Positions 8,288 to 17,771 of a stretch of DNA of 64,000 nucleotides are shown here, in pieces. The notes beneath the pieces are model-generated. The model saw only the letters and a program-made list of their open reading frames with translations, was not told the DNA's origin and ran no database searches. The stretch is from Flavilitoribacter nigricans DSM 23189 = NBRC 102662. GTDB taxonomy: Bacteria; Bacteroidota; Bacteroidia; Chitinophagales; Saprospiraceae. A program made the translations under genes and the position numbers. How positions within the stretch are numbered: position 1 is the first letter of the stretch; each line of letters begins with the position of its first letter. The DNA is taken from positions 19,638 to 83,637 of the forward strand of contig NZ_PDUD01000005.1 in NCBI RefSeq assembly GCF_002646595.1, in the 5' to 3' direction.

Positions 8288-9175
8288 TTACTGGAAGAAC
8301 TTCACTTCGAACTCAAATCCGTCGGCTACGTTGCTGAGGCAATCCAGATAGCAGTCGGGGACCACCACATCCAGAAGAAAGCGATCATTGAGGCGATTGC
8401 GGTGGACCTCCCAATCGGCCTGTTCGAGGCATTCATCCGCGAGGCCAATCCAGAGACTATAGGGAACAAGTTGCATGCTACTGGAGATCCGGAGCAGCGA
8501 TTGACCGCTGCCCAATTGCGGATGTTGAACGATAGTCATGGAAAAGTCTTTAGGGCCGGGCTCCTGAAAGGCCAGATAACCAACGGTGGAGTGCCAGATG
8601 CCTGCCGGATCTCGTTGCGCCCTGAGGTGGACGATCTCCTGTTCCAGATCATAAAATCCGTGGAGATAAAAAGGAGTCGGCAGCACCGGGTAAGTATCCA
8701 GCAACTGGAACGCAAAGCGGATCGGCTCATCGGTCGATTTCAAGCACTCCCAATACGTACTGTCCAGTCGCGCGATGAGCAGATAATCCTTTTCCCGGGC
8801 GGTGGTGACCGTAAACTCGATGCCCGTAGCCGTATTTCCCGGATCGAGACAAGAAGCAGCAGCCAGCTGAAACCAGTTGGTGCGAATAGGGTAGGGGCTA
8901 CGGATGATGATCTCCGGGAAATACTGAAATTGATTAGCGTAGAATCGGAAGGGAAGGTCCGTCTCAGCAATTGATTCCGGATGATAGTGCAGTTGTCCAA
9001 AACTATCCCGGCGGGCAAAATACTGGACGCCATCCTCATTCAGGATGCCATCGATCTGATAGTGAATTGGGCCCCAGTTATCCGGAGTAGTGCCGATCTC
9101 AGCAGGATCGTCTAAAGTGTTGCAAGAAGGGAAAAGCGCACAAAGTACGAGCGAAAAAATACATACCGCTTTCAT
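8288..9175 (-). CDS. Lipoprotein of unknown function
   Basis: The protein (295 aa) starts with a lipoprotein signal peptide, and C18 in ALFPSC is the likely lipidated cysteine. The rest looks extracellular and beta-rich, with scattered Cys residues (SCLDPG, YWECLK, DECLEQ, DCYLDC). I recognise no domain. An overlapping plus-strand frame at 8150-8974 is rejected because only this strand has a signal peptide and normal composition. No neighbour lies close enough to form an operon. It is probably exported to the outer membrane; its function is not known. Confidence 0.75.
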   Translation of the reverse strand: MKAVCIFSLVLCALFPSCNTLDDPAEIGTTPDNWGPIHYQIDGILNEDGVQYFARRDSFGQLHYHPESIAETDLPFRFYANQFQYFPEIIIRSPYPIRTNWFQLAAASCLDPGNTATGIEFTVTTAREKDYLLIARLDSTYWECLKSTDEPIRFAFQLLDTYPVLPTPFYLHGFYDLEQEIVHLRAQRDPAGIWHSTVGYLAFQEPGPKDFSMTIVQHPQLGSGQSLLRISSSMQLVPYSLWIGLADECLEQADWEVHRNRLNDRFLLDVVVPDCYLDCLSNVADGFEFEVKFFQ

Positions 9176-9407
9176 GATTGGCAGTTAAGGTGAAAAAATG
9201 GTTTTCAGCGAGAAAATCAAATCATAGATCAAAAGGGAAGTGTCTACGAAAGATCTCCCGGGACTTTTCCATTTTATTCTTAGCTACCGATGAGTGTTGA
9301 AGGCTATTGAGGACCTGGAAATGTGCGAGTAATGAAGATTCAGGTACCTCAGTACTAGCAAGATAAGGATTTAGGATGATCTATTCAAACTATTTAGTTT
9401 ATTTTTT

Positions 9408-9457
9408 ATTTTACTCATTTATCTTTTTCTTTTCAGAAATAAATAAATGAGTAAAAT
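9408..9457. promoter_or_regulatory. Perfect 15-bp inverted repeat
   Basis: ATTTTACTCATTTAT (9408-9422) and ATAAATGAGTAAAAT (9443-9457) are exact reverse complements separated by 20 bases. The arms are AT-rich. It could be an operator or a terminator for the divergent lipoprotein region; nothing nearby decides between these. Confidence 0.6.
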
Positions 9458-9873
9458 CCTACATTATAAAATGCAGGATGCTGCAAGTTATGGGATAATT
9501 ACGCTCTCTTACGGAACAACGGTATACAGCATAGAATCCTGGCAGAAAATATGATTGATGAGATGAATAGCAAATAGGGGATCAGCATTCCTCTGGGAGA
9601 ATGAGAAATGTAAGTTTCAAACCGATCAGACAGACAGAGGATCGTGCGGTAGAATCTATTTACCATTGCTGTTTCCAGTTGCCATGATCAAAACGGCAAC
9701 GAAGAATAGGATTACAAAGATAACCATAAGACTTCTCCAGTATGTTTGTGAATGTACAGGTAAATTGAGCGCTCTTTACCCTATTCTTACGCAGAAGATG
9801 GCGTGAGGTTCCGAAAATGAATGAATAAGCAACGCTCAGTAGTATCCGTACTTTCCTACTTAGAGAAGTATAC

Positions 9874-9966
9874 TGACGTAAAATTGATTTGCGCAATCCA
9901 GAACAATTTAAGCACAGCATATAATGACCGAAGCAATTTGAGATTTTCCCAAACCACTTCGCGTCA
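9874..9966 (+). repeat. Dispersed repeat, copy 1, bounded by TGACG/CGTCA
   Basis: This 93-bp segment matches 61720-61833 at both ends. Shared blocks are TGACGTAAAATT at the left, and at the right a stretch resembling TGACCnAAGCnnTTTGnGATTTTCCC followed by ACCACTTC or CCACTTCGCGTCA. Ends TGACG and CGTCA are inverted. The centre differs and is 21 bp shorter here. The shape suggests a small non-autonomous mobile element or a conserved regulatory region. Both copies lie upstream of plus-strand genes for secreted proteins. Confidence 0.65.
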
Positions 9967-10258
9967 TGTATATCTTTTTTACCCATCAAGTCTGCTTCGC
10001 AGGTTTAGGAAGTGGTCTTTTCTTATGGTAAATTGAACAGGCTTACCGGTTTGGAAAATCAGAGCTGGCCATGGTATGTCCGAAGCGACGATTAAAACAC
10101 CCGCTGATAGTTCATAAAAACCACCATCGTAAGTACCCACCGGGTGGATAGATATTGCAGTATTCGGAAAAAATCAACAACCGCAATCAGGTGAGCCGGC
10201 TAAAATAACGTATAATAATTGAGCAGTTTCTAAAATAAAATAAATAAACAGCAGAACC

Positions 10259-11404
10259 GTGAAAAAAACTCCAACAAAGGTTTTAACTATCCTGGTCGCC
10301 TTGGGATTTTCTATCGCATCCGCAGCGCAGCATACCGACAGTAACGATACCTATCATACGCATGATCACGGCGTGGAAGCCGATCACCAGCATCATGAGC
10401 CCGAAACGGTGCCGGCACGTCTGGTTAGTGATAAGGCCAGACTGGTCACCGGCCAGGGCGATTTCATCTTTTCCTGGGACGAGAAATTAACGGCGGCATT
10501 TCCGGAAGCGGCTCTGGAGTTTGAGTCAGCGATGCATGGTGGCTTTAATGAAGACCCCGAGACCGGTATCGTCTATACGGGTATTCCCGGCTACGGCTTA
10601 TGTGCCATCAGTCCCGATCTTACCGAATGGACGGTCATTGGTACCGATGAACGCCTGAAAGACAATATTCACGGAATCGTGTTCTTTGTACACAAGGGGA
10701 AAAAACACCTGGCCATAGCCCAGGAAGGAAAGAGAGTATTGGTCCTCAATATCGACGGCACCATCGTCAGTGACGTACTCAAGCCCAGAGGGAATGAGTT
10801 TGATTTTGTACCCGCCAATGATTTCTTTTCTTCCGCGGAAAGCAATTTTGGCGTCACCGACGTCACTTATTTGGATGGCCGAATTTACGCCTCCCACGGA
10901 TACTCAAAAGGAGACTTCATCCTGACGATCGAAGAGCGGGACGGTTCCTGGACCTGGGGAAAGCTCGCCTGGGGAGGTAAGGGTAAGGCTCCCGGTCAGT
11001 TCCAGACGGCGCACGGTGTTTATGCCTACGATGGTCATATTCTGGTAGCTAACCGGGCCGCCGGACAAGTTGTTAAGTTCAGACCGGACGGTGGGTTTGT
11101 GGAAATGTTCGATAATATTCCGGAAGGCAGCCTGGTGTGCAATGTGTCCTATGAAACCGAGCATTTCTTTTTTAATGCCCTGCGACCAGTAGGCGAGGAC
11201 CAAAAGTCGGCACCGATCTACGCCCACACGGGGAAAGACCTGGTTTCCACCATCGTACCCGGAGATCTGGACATTCCGGTTTTAACCAATATCCACCACG
11301 TCTGGCCTCATTTTGTGGAGGGCGAAAACGGATCCAAGCAATTGTACTTGCTGGTGCACGGGTGGAATAAAGGGAAATTCGCCGTATTGAAACTGGAGGA
11401 ATAA
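10259..11404 (+). CDS. Secreted beta-propeller protein with histidine-rich N-terminus
   Basis: The protein (381 aa) starts at GTG and has a signal peptide (MKKTPTKVLTILVALGFSIASAAQ). A histidine- and acid-rich segment (HTDSNDTYHTHDHGVEADHQ) follows at about residues 25-50 and may bind metal. The rest has the repeated strand-turn pattern of an NHL- or six-bladed beta-propeller (for example GQFQTAHGVYAYDGHILVAN and VLTNIHHVWPHF). No catalytic motif is evident. It ends 22 bp before the sulfatase lipoprotein and is probably in one transcription unit with it, so it may act on or bind the same extracellular sulfated substrate. That link is inferred from position. Confidence 0.72.
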   Translation: MKKTPTKVLTILVALGFSIASAAQHTDSNDTYHTHDHGVEADHQHHEPETVPARLVSDKARLVTGQGDFIFSWDEKLTAAFPEAALEFESAMHGGFNEDPETGIVYTGIPGYGLCAISPDLTEWTVIGTDERLKDNIHGIVFFVHKGKKHLAIAQEGKRVLVLNIDGTIVSDVLKPRGNEFDFVPANDFFSSAESNFGVTDVTYLDGRIYASHGYSKGDFILTIEERDGSWTWGKLAWGGKGKAPGQFQTAHGVYAYDGHILVANRAAGQVVKFRPDGGFVEMFDNIPEGSLVCNVSYETEHFFFNALRPVGEDQKSAPIYAHTGKDLVSTIVPGDLDIPVLTNIHHVWPHFVEGENGSKQLYLLVHGWNKGKFAVLKLEE

Positions 11405-11426
11405 GGAAGGAGGTAAAACACCGGCA

Positions 11427-12908
11427 ATGAATCTGATCATCACCAGGTACTGCTCCATGCTCATCGTCCTGCTTTCGCTGATCGGCTGTACGGGAGACCC
11501 GCAAACACCGCTGTCGGCAGAAGGCGAGGAATACCAGTCGCTAAATGTGTTACTCATCACCGCCGATGATCTGAATTATAACTCCGTAGGCGCCTACGGA
11601 TGCCGGATCCCCGATATCACGCCACATATCGACCGCCTGGCCGCGGAGGGGATGCGGTTCACCAACGGCTTCGTCAACATTGCCATTTGTCAGCCGAGCC
11701 GGCAATCCATCATGACCGGGAGGTATCCGCACCGGAACGGCGCGCCGGGCTTTGACCCCATCAGCCGAAACGTGACCACTCTTCAGGAAGCCCTACAAGA
11801 GGTCGGTTATCTGAACGCCATTATCGGTAAAGAGGAGCATCTGAAACCGATGGATAAATTCTGCTGGGATTTTTGTATCCGAGAGGAAGACGTGGCTTCC
11901 GGACTCGGCATCGGCCGCGATCCGGAGCTTTACCACGATTATATCGCCAAATTCCTGGCAAAAGCAAAAAAGGAAAGCAAGCCCTTCTTTCTGATGGCCA
12001 ACACGCACGATCCGCACCGGCCGTTTGCGGGGAGTGCTCAGGAGAAGCGCGCCTGGGGAGAGGATCCGCCGAAATTTACCCGGAAAATAACGCCCGAAGA
12101 AATTACCGTCCCTGACTTTCTGCCGGATCTGCCGGAGGTGCGACAAGAGATCGCGGAGTATTATACCTCCGTGTACCGCTGTGATCAGGTAGTCGGTGCG
12201 ATCCTGCAGGCCCTGGACGAAAGCGGCTTCCGGGAAAATACCCTGGTCATGTTCATCAGCGACAACGGGATATCCGTACCCTTCGCCAAAGGGAACTGTT
12301 ACCTCAACAGTAATAAGACGCCCTGGATCATCCGGTGGCCCGGGCAGGTCCCCGCCGGAGCGGTGGACAGCACCCACTTTATTTCCGGAATAGATTATAT
12401 GCCCACGATCCTCCATGCGCTGCACCTGTCCAAAGTACCGGACATGGACGGCTACTCCTTTCTCCCGGTCTTAAAAGGGCAGGAACAAAAACAACGGAAC
12501 GTGGTCTTTACCCAGCTGCACAAGTTGTTTTCCGGCCGGGAATACCCCATGCGTTGCGTGCTTAACGGGGATTACGGCTACATTGCCAATTTTTGGGCAG
12601 ACGGACAATTTCACTTCACCGGAGATGCCCTGAGCGGCAGAACCTTCCAGGCTATGAACGGAGCAGCAGCTTCCAATCCGGCAATCGCCGAACGGGTCGA
12701 ACTCCTGAGGTTCCGTGTGAAGGAGGAATTCTACGATTTCCGGAATGATCCGGACGGACTCCAAAACCTGATCCATGATCCGGAACTGCAGGTAGAGCAG
12801 GAACGATTAAAGCGGCTGCTCCACGCTGAAATGAAAAGGAGTGATGACCCGCTCTTGTCAGCGTTCGAGGAAAGGTTTTTCGATAAGGGTGGAGACGGAG
12901 GGCATTGA
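11427..12908 (+). CDS. Sulfatase lipoprotein (formylglycine type)
   Basis: The protein (493 aa) is a type I sulfatase that should remove sulfate from extracellular glycans. C21 in SLIGCTG is a lipobox cysteine. The active-site motif is C88-x-P-S-R (ICQPSRQSIMTGRYPHRNG), whose cysteine is converted to formylglycine by a separate enzyme not seen here. D47/D48 (LLITADDL) and the later FISDNG motif supply the calcium ligands. The sequence resembles heparan-type sulfatases, but substrate cannot be read from it. It follows the secreted propeller gene by 22 bp. The length is normal for the family. Confidence 0.92.
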   Translation: MNLIITRYCSMLIVLLSLIGCTGDPQTPLSAEGEEYQSLNVLLITADDLNYNSVGAYGCRIPDITPHIDRLAAEGMRFTNGFVNIAICQPSRQSIMTGRYPHRNGAPGFDPISRNVTTLQEALQEVGYLNAIIGKEEHLKPMDKFCWDFCIREEDVASGLGIGRDPELYHDYIAKFLAKAKKESKPFFLMANTHDPHRPFAGSAQEKRAWGEDPPKFTRKITPEEITVPDFLPDLPEVRQEIAEYYTSVYRCDQVVGAILQALDESGFRENTLVMFISDNGISVPFAKGNCYLNSNKTPWIIRWPGQVPAGAVDSTHFISGIDYMPTILHALHLSKVPDMDGYSFLPVLKGQEQKQRNVVFTQLHKLFSGREYPMRCVLNGDYGYIANFWADGQFHFTGDALSGRTFQAMNGAAASNPAIAERVELLRFRVKEEFYDFRNDPDGLQNLIHDPELQVEQERLKRLLHAEMKRSDDPLLSAFEERFFDKGGDGGH

Positions 12909-13906
12909 AGTCCTCGGAAATGTTTTGTGGTAGTAAGACAAGAGCTCTTTAGGGGAAATGGCAAAAAAAGGGCTGGTTTGTTTTGTTGTGGTCAGCCGGT
13001 ATAGGGTTACAGTTGTTTATTTACCTAAATATCTGGTAAAGCTTTTTTAACAAGTTGGGATTGTGAAATAATGCACTATTCCAGAATGATGTTAACTCAA
13101 CCAATTTCCCGGCCCAATACCTTTCGCAAATCCAAATAAAGGGGATGTCTCCATCCATGCGAAATTTCCCCACAGCTTTTCTCTTAGATTTGCCGACAAT
13201 GGATGTGTGCGATATGTGGCTGCCGGTCTATTATATCCGGTATTTTCAGCTTTTCCAGGTGTTCGGACAGATCGAATAAGAGGAGTGGCGCAAAATAGAA
13301 TTTGTACAGGCAATTATTATTGACATAAATCATTCATCCCTGAATGGCAAATAGATCCTTCACATCCCTCCGGGACTTCCACCCTTGATTCGCATGATTC
13401 ATCCTTCATTTTAGGACTAGGACACAGTAAATTGAGGATAAGGATAAACAGGGTATAGTTGCGGGTTAGCGAGTTGGCTAACCCGCAATTCCAAAACGCT
13501 TTGACATCGAGAGATTGATCCCTACATCTTCTTGCTCTTGCTCTTTTGTGTTCCGGGCCAGGACGACTCAAGATTAAATCTTAGGAAAGAAGCTGTCACC
13601 AACGCCCAAAAAATTGCCTGTTCTTTAAGACCTATTTGTCAATTTTTGAAGCGTTGGCGAAGCGTAAAAGGAGAGATAGCTTTAATTCCGAATTAACCTA
13701 AAGATAAGTGCAATGAAAAACATGTTTGTCTGCAAATAGCCCATCCCGGCTTATATCCTCACCAACACCCCTTTTGCAAGTATGAACCGGGGAGAATCGG
13801 GAACGAAAGTGTAATTAAGCCTGCGTTAAACCCCACATTTCACCTTCGAATTGAAGGAGCAAAAAGCGACATTTTGTGAATAACTGTATTTTACTTCCTA
13901 AAAACT
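12909..13906. other. Intergenic region without a supported gene
   Basis: Nearly 1 kb between the sulfatase gene and the propeller kinase. The short frames on the minus strand do not resemble proteins. The only clear element is the hairpin at 13459-13488. Confidence 0.6.
13459..13488. terminator. 12-bp perfect hairpin
   Basis: TTGCGGGTTAGC (13459-13470) and GCTAACCCGCAA (13477-13488) are exact reverse complements around a 6-base loop. No long T-run follows, so it may be a weak terminator or an RNA structure. It lies in a gene-free stretch. Confidence 0.55.
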
Positions 13907-16900
13907 ATGCCCAGGTGGTTGATCCTAAAAATTCTCCTCTATTTTTTATTTGGAGCTTTCCCATTAGCCCGGATAGCCGCTCAGTACAATCTCACCCATA
14001 CTTATACGGTCCAGGACGGACTACCTTTTACCGAAATTTTCAAATGTACGGTCGCTTCCGACGGTAAGGTCTATTTTATTACCAATCTCGGGCATTTGAT
14101 CCGTTACGATGGTGCTGAATTTAAACCACTCCATCAGGGGGTGCCATTCCCTTCGGATCGTTCGGTATTTGGATTTACCGCCGAAGATCGTTTCGGGGTA
14201 TGGCTCGCTTTTGGAAGTCAAGTGCTGCGGGTGCAGGGTGACCAGGAATGGGTGATAGATCTTCCACCGGATCTGCAACAGCCGATCCAGAAGACCGAAG
14301 GAGCGCTTACTTTCTTCGATCAGAAAAATCGCGCCTATCGTTATGATCCTGACCGCAACACTTTTAAGATAGATTCGGTATTTGATGATCTGGTGGAATC
14401 CCTAGGAGATCCGGCCTATACCAGTTGGTATTTCGATTCGAAAAATTATTGGTTAATCTACCGGAACAGTACAGATACCGGACATCAGGTGGTACAGCTG
14501 AACCAACAATTCCAGATTGTATCAAAACCGGATTTTGGAGGTGGGGGTACTATCCGCAGCTGGTTTGCCCAACCCAATGGAATCAACTTGGCCATAAATA
14601 TGGATATGCCGGGTCTTTCACCCCGTGCACTGGCAAAAGTGGATCAGGGTCATTTAATACCAATAACAGGAAAGGACTGGAATGGAAAAGTCCGAAATCA
14701 ATTTCTGGATTATATCCCATTTTATACACAGGAACGTTTGTTTTTTTACGGTCATCCACCGCCCGAGCACGCTTTATCGGAAGATGACTTTGAGATCTGG
14801 GAACTGAAGCAAGGAACGGAGGCCGAGTTAGTAGTGCGTATTCAGTTAAAGGCGCCCATAGTCGGATCGAGGCCCGATCTCGATCAGGCCGGGAATTTCT
14901 GGGTAGCTTCCCATTCCGGTTTAGTAAAGATCTTTTCCGCCTTCATGGGATGTTTTGAATCGCACCCCAATATGGTCAGCGGTCTACACACCATCAATGA
15001 AGATCCGGAGGGCAATATTTATCTGGGAGCTTATCGTAACGGTTACGCAGTATTTGACGGGAATTCTATCGTTCGCCCGCGCCAAACCGAGTTATTACCC
15101 TTCATGCCCGGCGGTTGGCGTGATGAACGGGGAATGATGTATTTTCTAAAGGAACAGCCCTACGGTTTTTTTAGGTCTGATGGAAAGGAATGGGATATTC
15201 GCCCTTCCTATAAAGATGATCCACCTAGATTGATGCTCGGTTATTATATAACCCCCATACAAAAAGGGAAGGTGCTGGCTTTCGGATTAAGTGGAAAAGG
15301 GATCGGAATTATGCAGCCGCCTTTTCTGCCCGGCCAGCCCGTACGGTATATCGGCGAGGAAAAAGGAATGACCTTAGCCAATGTGCTCACCATCGCCGAG
15401 GATACCGGCGGTCGAGTATGGTACGGTCGAAGTTCGCAGGGGATCGGGGTGTATGATCCCCAATTGGATACCGCCGTGACCTGGGAGATCACCAATGAAG
15501 GAGGCCTGGGAGCGATGAGTTTGCTAGTAGACTCCCGGGATAACCTATGGATGGGCACCCAATATGGTTTAGCTTTTCTGGAAAAACCAGATCGTTTTGA
15601 TCTCCTGCACCAGGACGCCAATGATGCCCTTCAACTCCTTGACCTGCCCCAAGCTGGAAGGGGATTAGTGACTTTTATTAAAGAATACCGCGGCCAGCTG
15701 ATCTTCGGTAACAACCGTGGGTTTGGGTTGTTGGATCTCCATTCTTTTTATGAGCGAAATGACCAGCCCTATGTAAAATTCTTTCCCACGAACCAATATC
15801 TGCCCGGCGGGGGATCAGAACAGAACGCTGTCTACATAGATACGAAAGGTAAAGTGTGGATGGGCAATGATCTCGGAGCGATAAGCATGGATCTCGATCT
15901 GCTTCCCCCGGATACCGTCGCCATTGGTCTGGACTCCATCCTATTCTACCACGGTGAAAATGAGCAGACGCCCGTCACGGAAGATCAGTTGATCATACCC
16001 CGGGGGCAAAGATATCTCCGTTTTGCCTGGACGCCGGAATTTGATGGGCAGTTGCATCCCAATCACTGGCTGAATTACCAATTGGTCCTCGAAAGCGGGG
16101 GTACCGTCCTAACGGAGTCCTACATTACCAACCGGGACATTACCCTCGGCTACATCTCCCCCGGAAAACATCGCTTTTCGGTAGAGCTGTATAAAAACAA
16201 CCTGCTACAAAAGCGATTCGACTACCAGCTGATCATTCCGCCGAACCTCGAAGAAACCTGGTGGTTCTGGGCGCTGGTCAGTGCCTTTATCACCCTGGCG
16301 GCCGGAGTGATCATGGGACTAGTCTATCGCAACAAGCGGCAGCACCAGCGCCACGAGCTGGCCACGGCCCGTCTGAATCAGGAAAAGGAAGAATTACAGG
16401 TGCAGGCCATTACCAGTTCGCTCAATCCCCATTTTCTCAACAATACCTTGCACTGGGTACAGGCCAGGGTGCGCAAGGACACTACCGCCGGTGAGGTAAT
16501 CGACAAACTAGCGGCCAACATCCGTACGGTCTTCACCCATAGCCGGGATAAGCGGGCCTTTCATTCCCTCTGGGATGAATTGATCCTGGTAGAGAATTAC
16601 CTCAAAATACAAGGAGAGCGATTTCGGGAAAGGTACCAGTACATTTTACCGGCTAAGGAAGAGCGTCTGCGATTTCGCCGGACCATGGTACCATTGATGC
16701 AGCTACAGATCCACATTGAGAACGCCATTGAGCACGGCCTGCGGCATCGCAAAGGCAGCACCGGAGTCACGGTCCGCCTGGAAGAGGAGGAAACGCATGT
16801 GTTACTCATCATTGAGGACGACGGTATCGGATACTCCAACGCAAAAAAACGGAGAATACGCAACACCCAGCAGGGCACCGAAATGCTCAATAGCCTCCAC

Positions 16901-17038
16901 CAAATATATAATCAAAAAAACCAATACAAGATCACCACTGAAATTGAAGATAATATTTATCTTGATCCCACGACCCCAGAAGGCTACGGCACCCGGATTA
17001 CGGTGCGAATTCCTAAAGTATATAACTATGCCCATTAA
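13907..17038 (+). CDS. Propeller-type sensor histidine kinase, LytS family
   Basis: The protein (1043 aa) is a membrane sensor kinase. After the signal peptide, residues about 25-690 are the seven-bladed two-component regulator propeller repeats, followed by a Y_Y_Y-type domain (about 700-780). A single membrane helix lies near 785-810. The cytoplasmic part is the LytS-type His_kinase domain with phosphoacceptor H842 in SSLNPHFLNN, then an HATPase domain with IEDDGIGYSN and a final GYGTRITVRIP block. Such kinases often sense extracellular polysaccharide fragments. Its stop overlaps the start of the LytTR regulator by 11 bp, making a co-transcribed pair. The ligand is not known. Confidence 0.92.
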   Translation: MPRWLILKILLYFLFGAFPLARIAAQYNLTHTYTVQDGLPFTEIFKCTVASDGKVYFITNLGHLIRYDGAEFKPLHQGVPFPSDRSVFGFTAEDRFGVWLAFGSQVLRVQGDQEWVIDLPPDLQQPIQKTEGALTFFDQKNRAYRYDPDRNTFKIDSVFDDLVESLGDPAYTSWYFDSKNYWLIYRNSTDTGHQVVQLNQQFQIVSKPDFGGGGTIRSWFAQPNGINLAINMDMPGLSPRALAKVDQGHLIPITGKDWNGKVRNQFLDYIPFYTQERLFFYGHPPPEHALSEDDFEIWELKQGTEAELVVRIQLKAPIVGSRPDLDQAGNFWVASHSGLVKIFSAFMGCFESHPNMVSGLHTINEDPEGNIYLGAYRNGYAVFDGNSIVRPRQTELLPFMPGGWRDERGMMYFLKEQPYGFFRSDGKEWDIRPSYKDDPPRLMLGYYITPIQKGKVLAFGLSGKGIGIMQPPFLPGQPVRYIGEEKGMTLANVLTIAEDTGGRVWYGRSSQGIGVYDPQLDTAVTWEITNEGGLGAMSLLVDSRDNLWMGTQYGLAFLEKPDRFDLLHQDANDALQLLDLPQAGRGLVTFIKEYRGQLIFGNNRGFGLLDLHSFYERNDQPYVKFFPTNQYLPGGGSEQNAVYIDTKGKVWMGNDLGAISMDLDLLPPDTVAIGLDSILFYHGENEQTPVTEDQLIIPRGQRYLRFAWTPEFDGQLHPNHWLNYQLVLESGGTVLTESYITNRDITLGYISPGKHRFSVELYKNNLLQKRFDYQLIIPPNLEETWWFWALVSAFITLAAGVIMGLVYRNKRQHQRHELATARLNQEKEELQVQAITSSLNPHFLNNTLHWVQARVRKDTTAGEVIDKLAANIRTVFTHSRDKRAFHSLWDELILVENYLKIQGERFRERYQYILPAKEERLRFRRTMVPLMQLQIHIENAIEHGLRHRKGSTGVTVRLEEEETHVLLIIEDDGIGYSNAKKRRIRNTQQGTEMLNSLHQIYNQKNQYKITTEIEDNIYLDPTTPEGYGTRITVRIPKVYNYAH

Positions 17039-17771
17039 AGTTATTGTAGTCGAAGACGAATACGACGTGCTCCACGAACTGGTAGATGGCCTGCAGGAAG
17101 ACCCATTAATCGAAGTCTGTGCCTACGCGCAGGAGGTGGAAGACGCCTTCGAAAAGATCCTGTCCACCCGTCCCAATGCCCTCTTCCTGGATATCCAACT
17201 GGAAGGCGGCACCGCTTTCGACCTGCTGGCGGAGCTGGATCAGGCCGGCGCTCCCGCCATCCCGGTGATCATCAATACTGGATTCGAATATTTTGAATAC
17301 GCCCAACGTGCTCTCAACGATTACGGGGATCGAATCGTGCACATTCTTCAGAAACCCTTCTTTTCGCACTGGGAAGAAAAACGCAAAGAGTGTCTGGGCA
17401 AGATCCAATCTTTCCATTCCGGCAGAACGGAAGTCAGTCCCCTCGGCAGCTTCAATAAGTTCATTGCCCGCAGCAAAAACACCACCTTCCTCATCGATTT
17501 TGAAGACATCCAGTATCTGGAAGTCGCCGGCAGCGGCAACACCTACCTCCAGGCAAAAGGCCGCGAAGCCATCCTCATCCACCGCACCCTCGAAAAGATC
17601 CTGCCGGACCTGCCGGATTACATATTCCGTATCAGCCGTTACCACGCCGTACATCTGGACGCTATCAAGTGCCTACTGCACGAAGACAAGAAAGTGCAGC
17701 TGGAGGGAGTTCCCCAGGAATTTAAGGTGGGGGAGGAGTATTTTCGGCAGTTGTTGCGGTTGTTGGGGTGA
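17028..17771 (+). CDS. LytTR-family response regulator
   Basis: The protein (247 aa) begins with a receiver domain: acidic pocket E9/D10 (VVEDE), phosphoacceptor D55 (NALFLDIQLEGG), and a lysine near position 107 (LQKPFF). A LytTR DNA-binding domain follows from about residue 135 to the end. The ATG at 17028 overlaps the kinase stop (17036-17038), which favours this start over an upstream in-frame TTG. It is the partner of the preceding kinase. Target genes are not evident; the large downstream secreted RHS gene is a candidate by position. Confidence 0.92.
   Translation: MPIKVIVVEDEYDVLHELVDGLQEDPLIEVCAYAQEVEDAFEKILSTRPNALFLDIQLEGGTAFDLLAELDQAGAPAIPVIINTGFEYFEYAQRALNDYGDRIVHILQKPFFSHWEEKRKECLGKIQSFHSGRTEVSPLGSFNKFIARSKNTTFLIDFEDIQYLEVAGSGNTYLQAKGREAILIHRTLEKILPDLPDYIFRISRYHAVHLDAIKCLLHEDKKVQLEGVPQEFKVGEEYFRQLLRLLG

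Larger units (their letters stand above)
9176..10258. other. Long intergenic region with two structured elements
   Basis: No protein-coding frame here is convincing. It holds a perfect 15-bp inverted repeat at 9408-9457 and a copy of a dispersed 93-bp element at 9874-9966, both listed separately. The short frames on both strands have compositions unlike the surrounding genes. Confidence 0.6.

Noticed and set aside
8150..8974. Long plus-strand frame opposite the lipoprotein gene
   Set aside because: It lacks any recognisable domain or export signal, while the minus strand encodes a normal lipoprotein signal peptide over the same DNA.
9660..10036. Short frames in the gap before the propeller gene
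   Set aside because: Their composition is unlike a gene and they overlap the dispersed repeat.
13092..13571. Two short minus-strand frames after the sulfatase
   Set aside because: No domain, odd composition, and one spans the 12-bp hairpin.
16716..17027. Upstream extension of the LytTR regulator
   Set aside because: It would use a TTG inside the kinase gene; the receiver domain begins exactly at the ATG at 17028.
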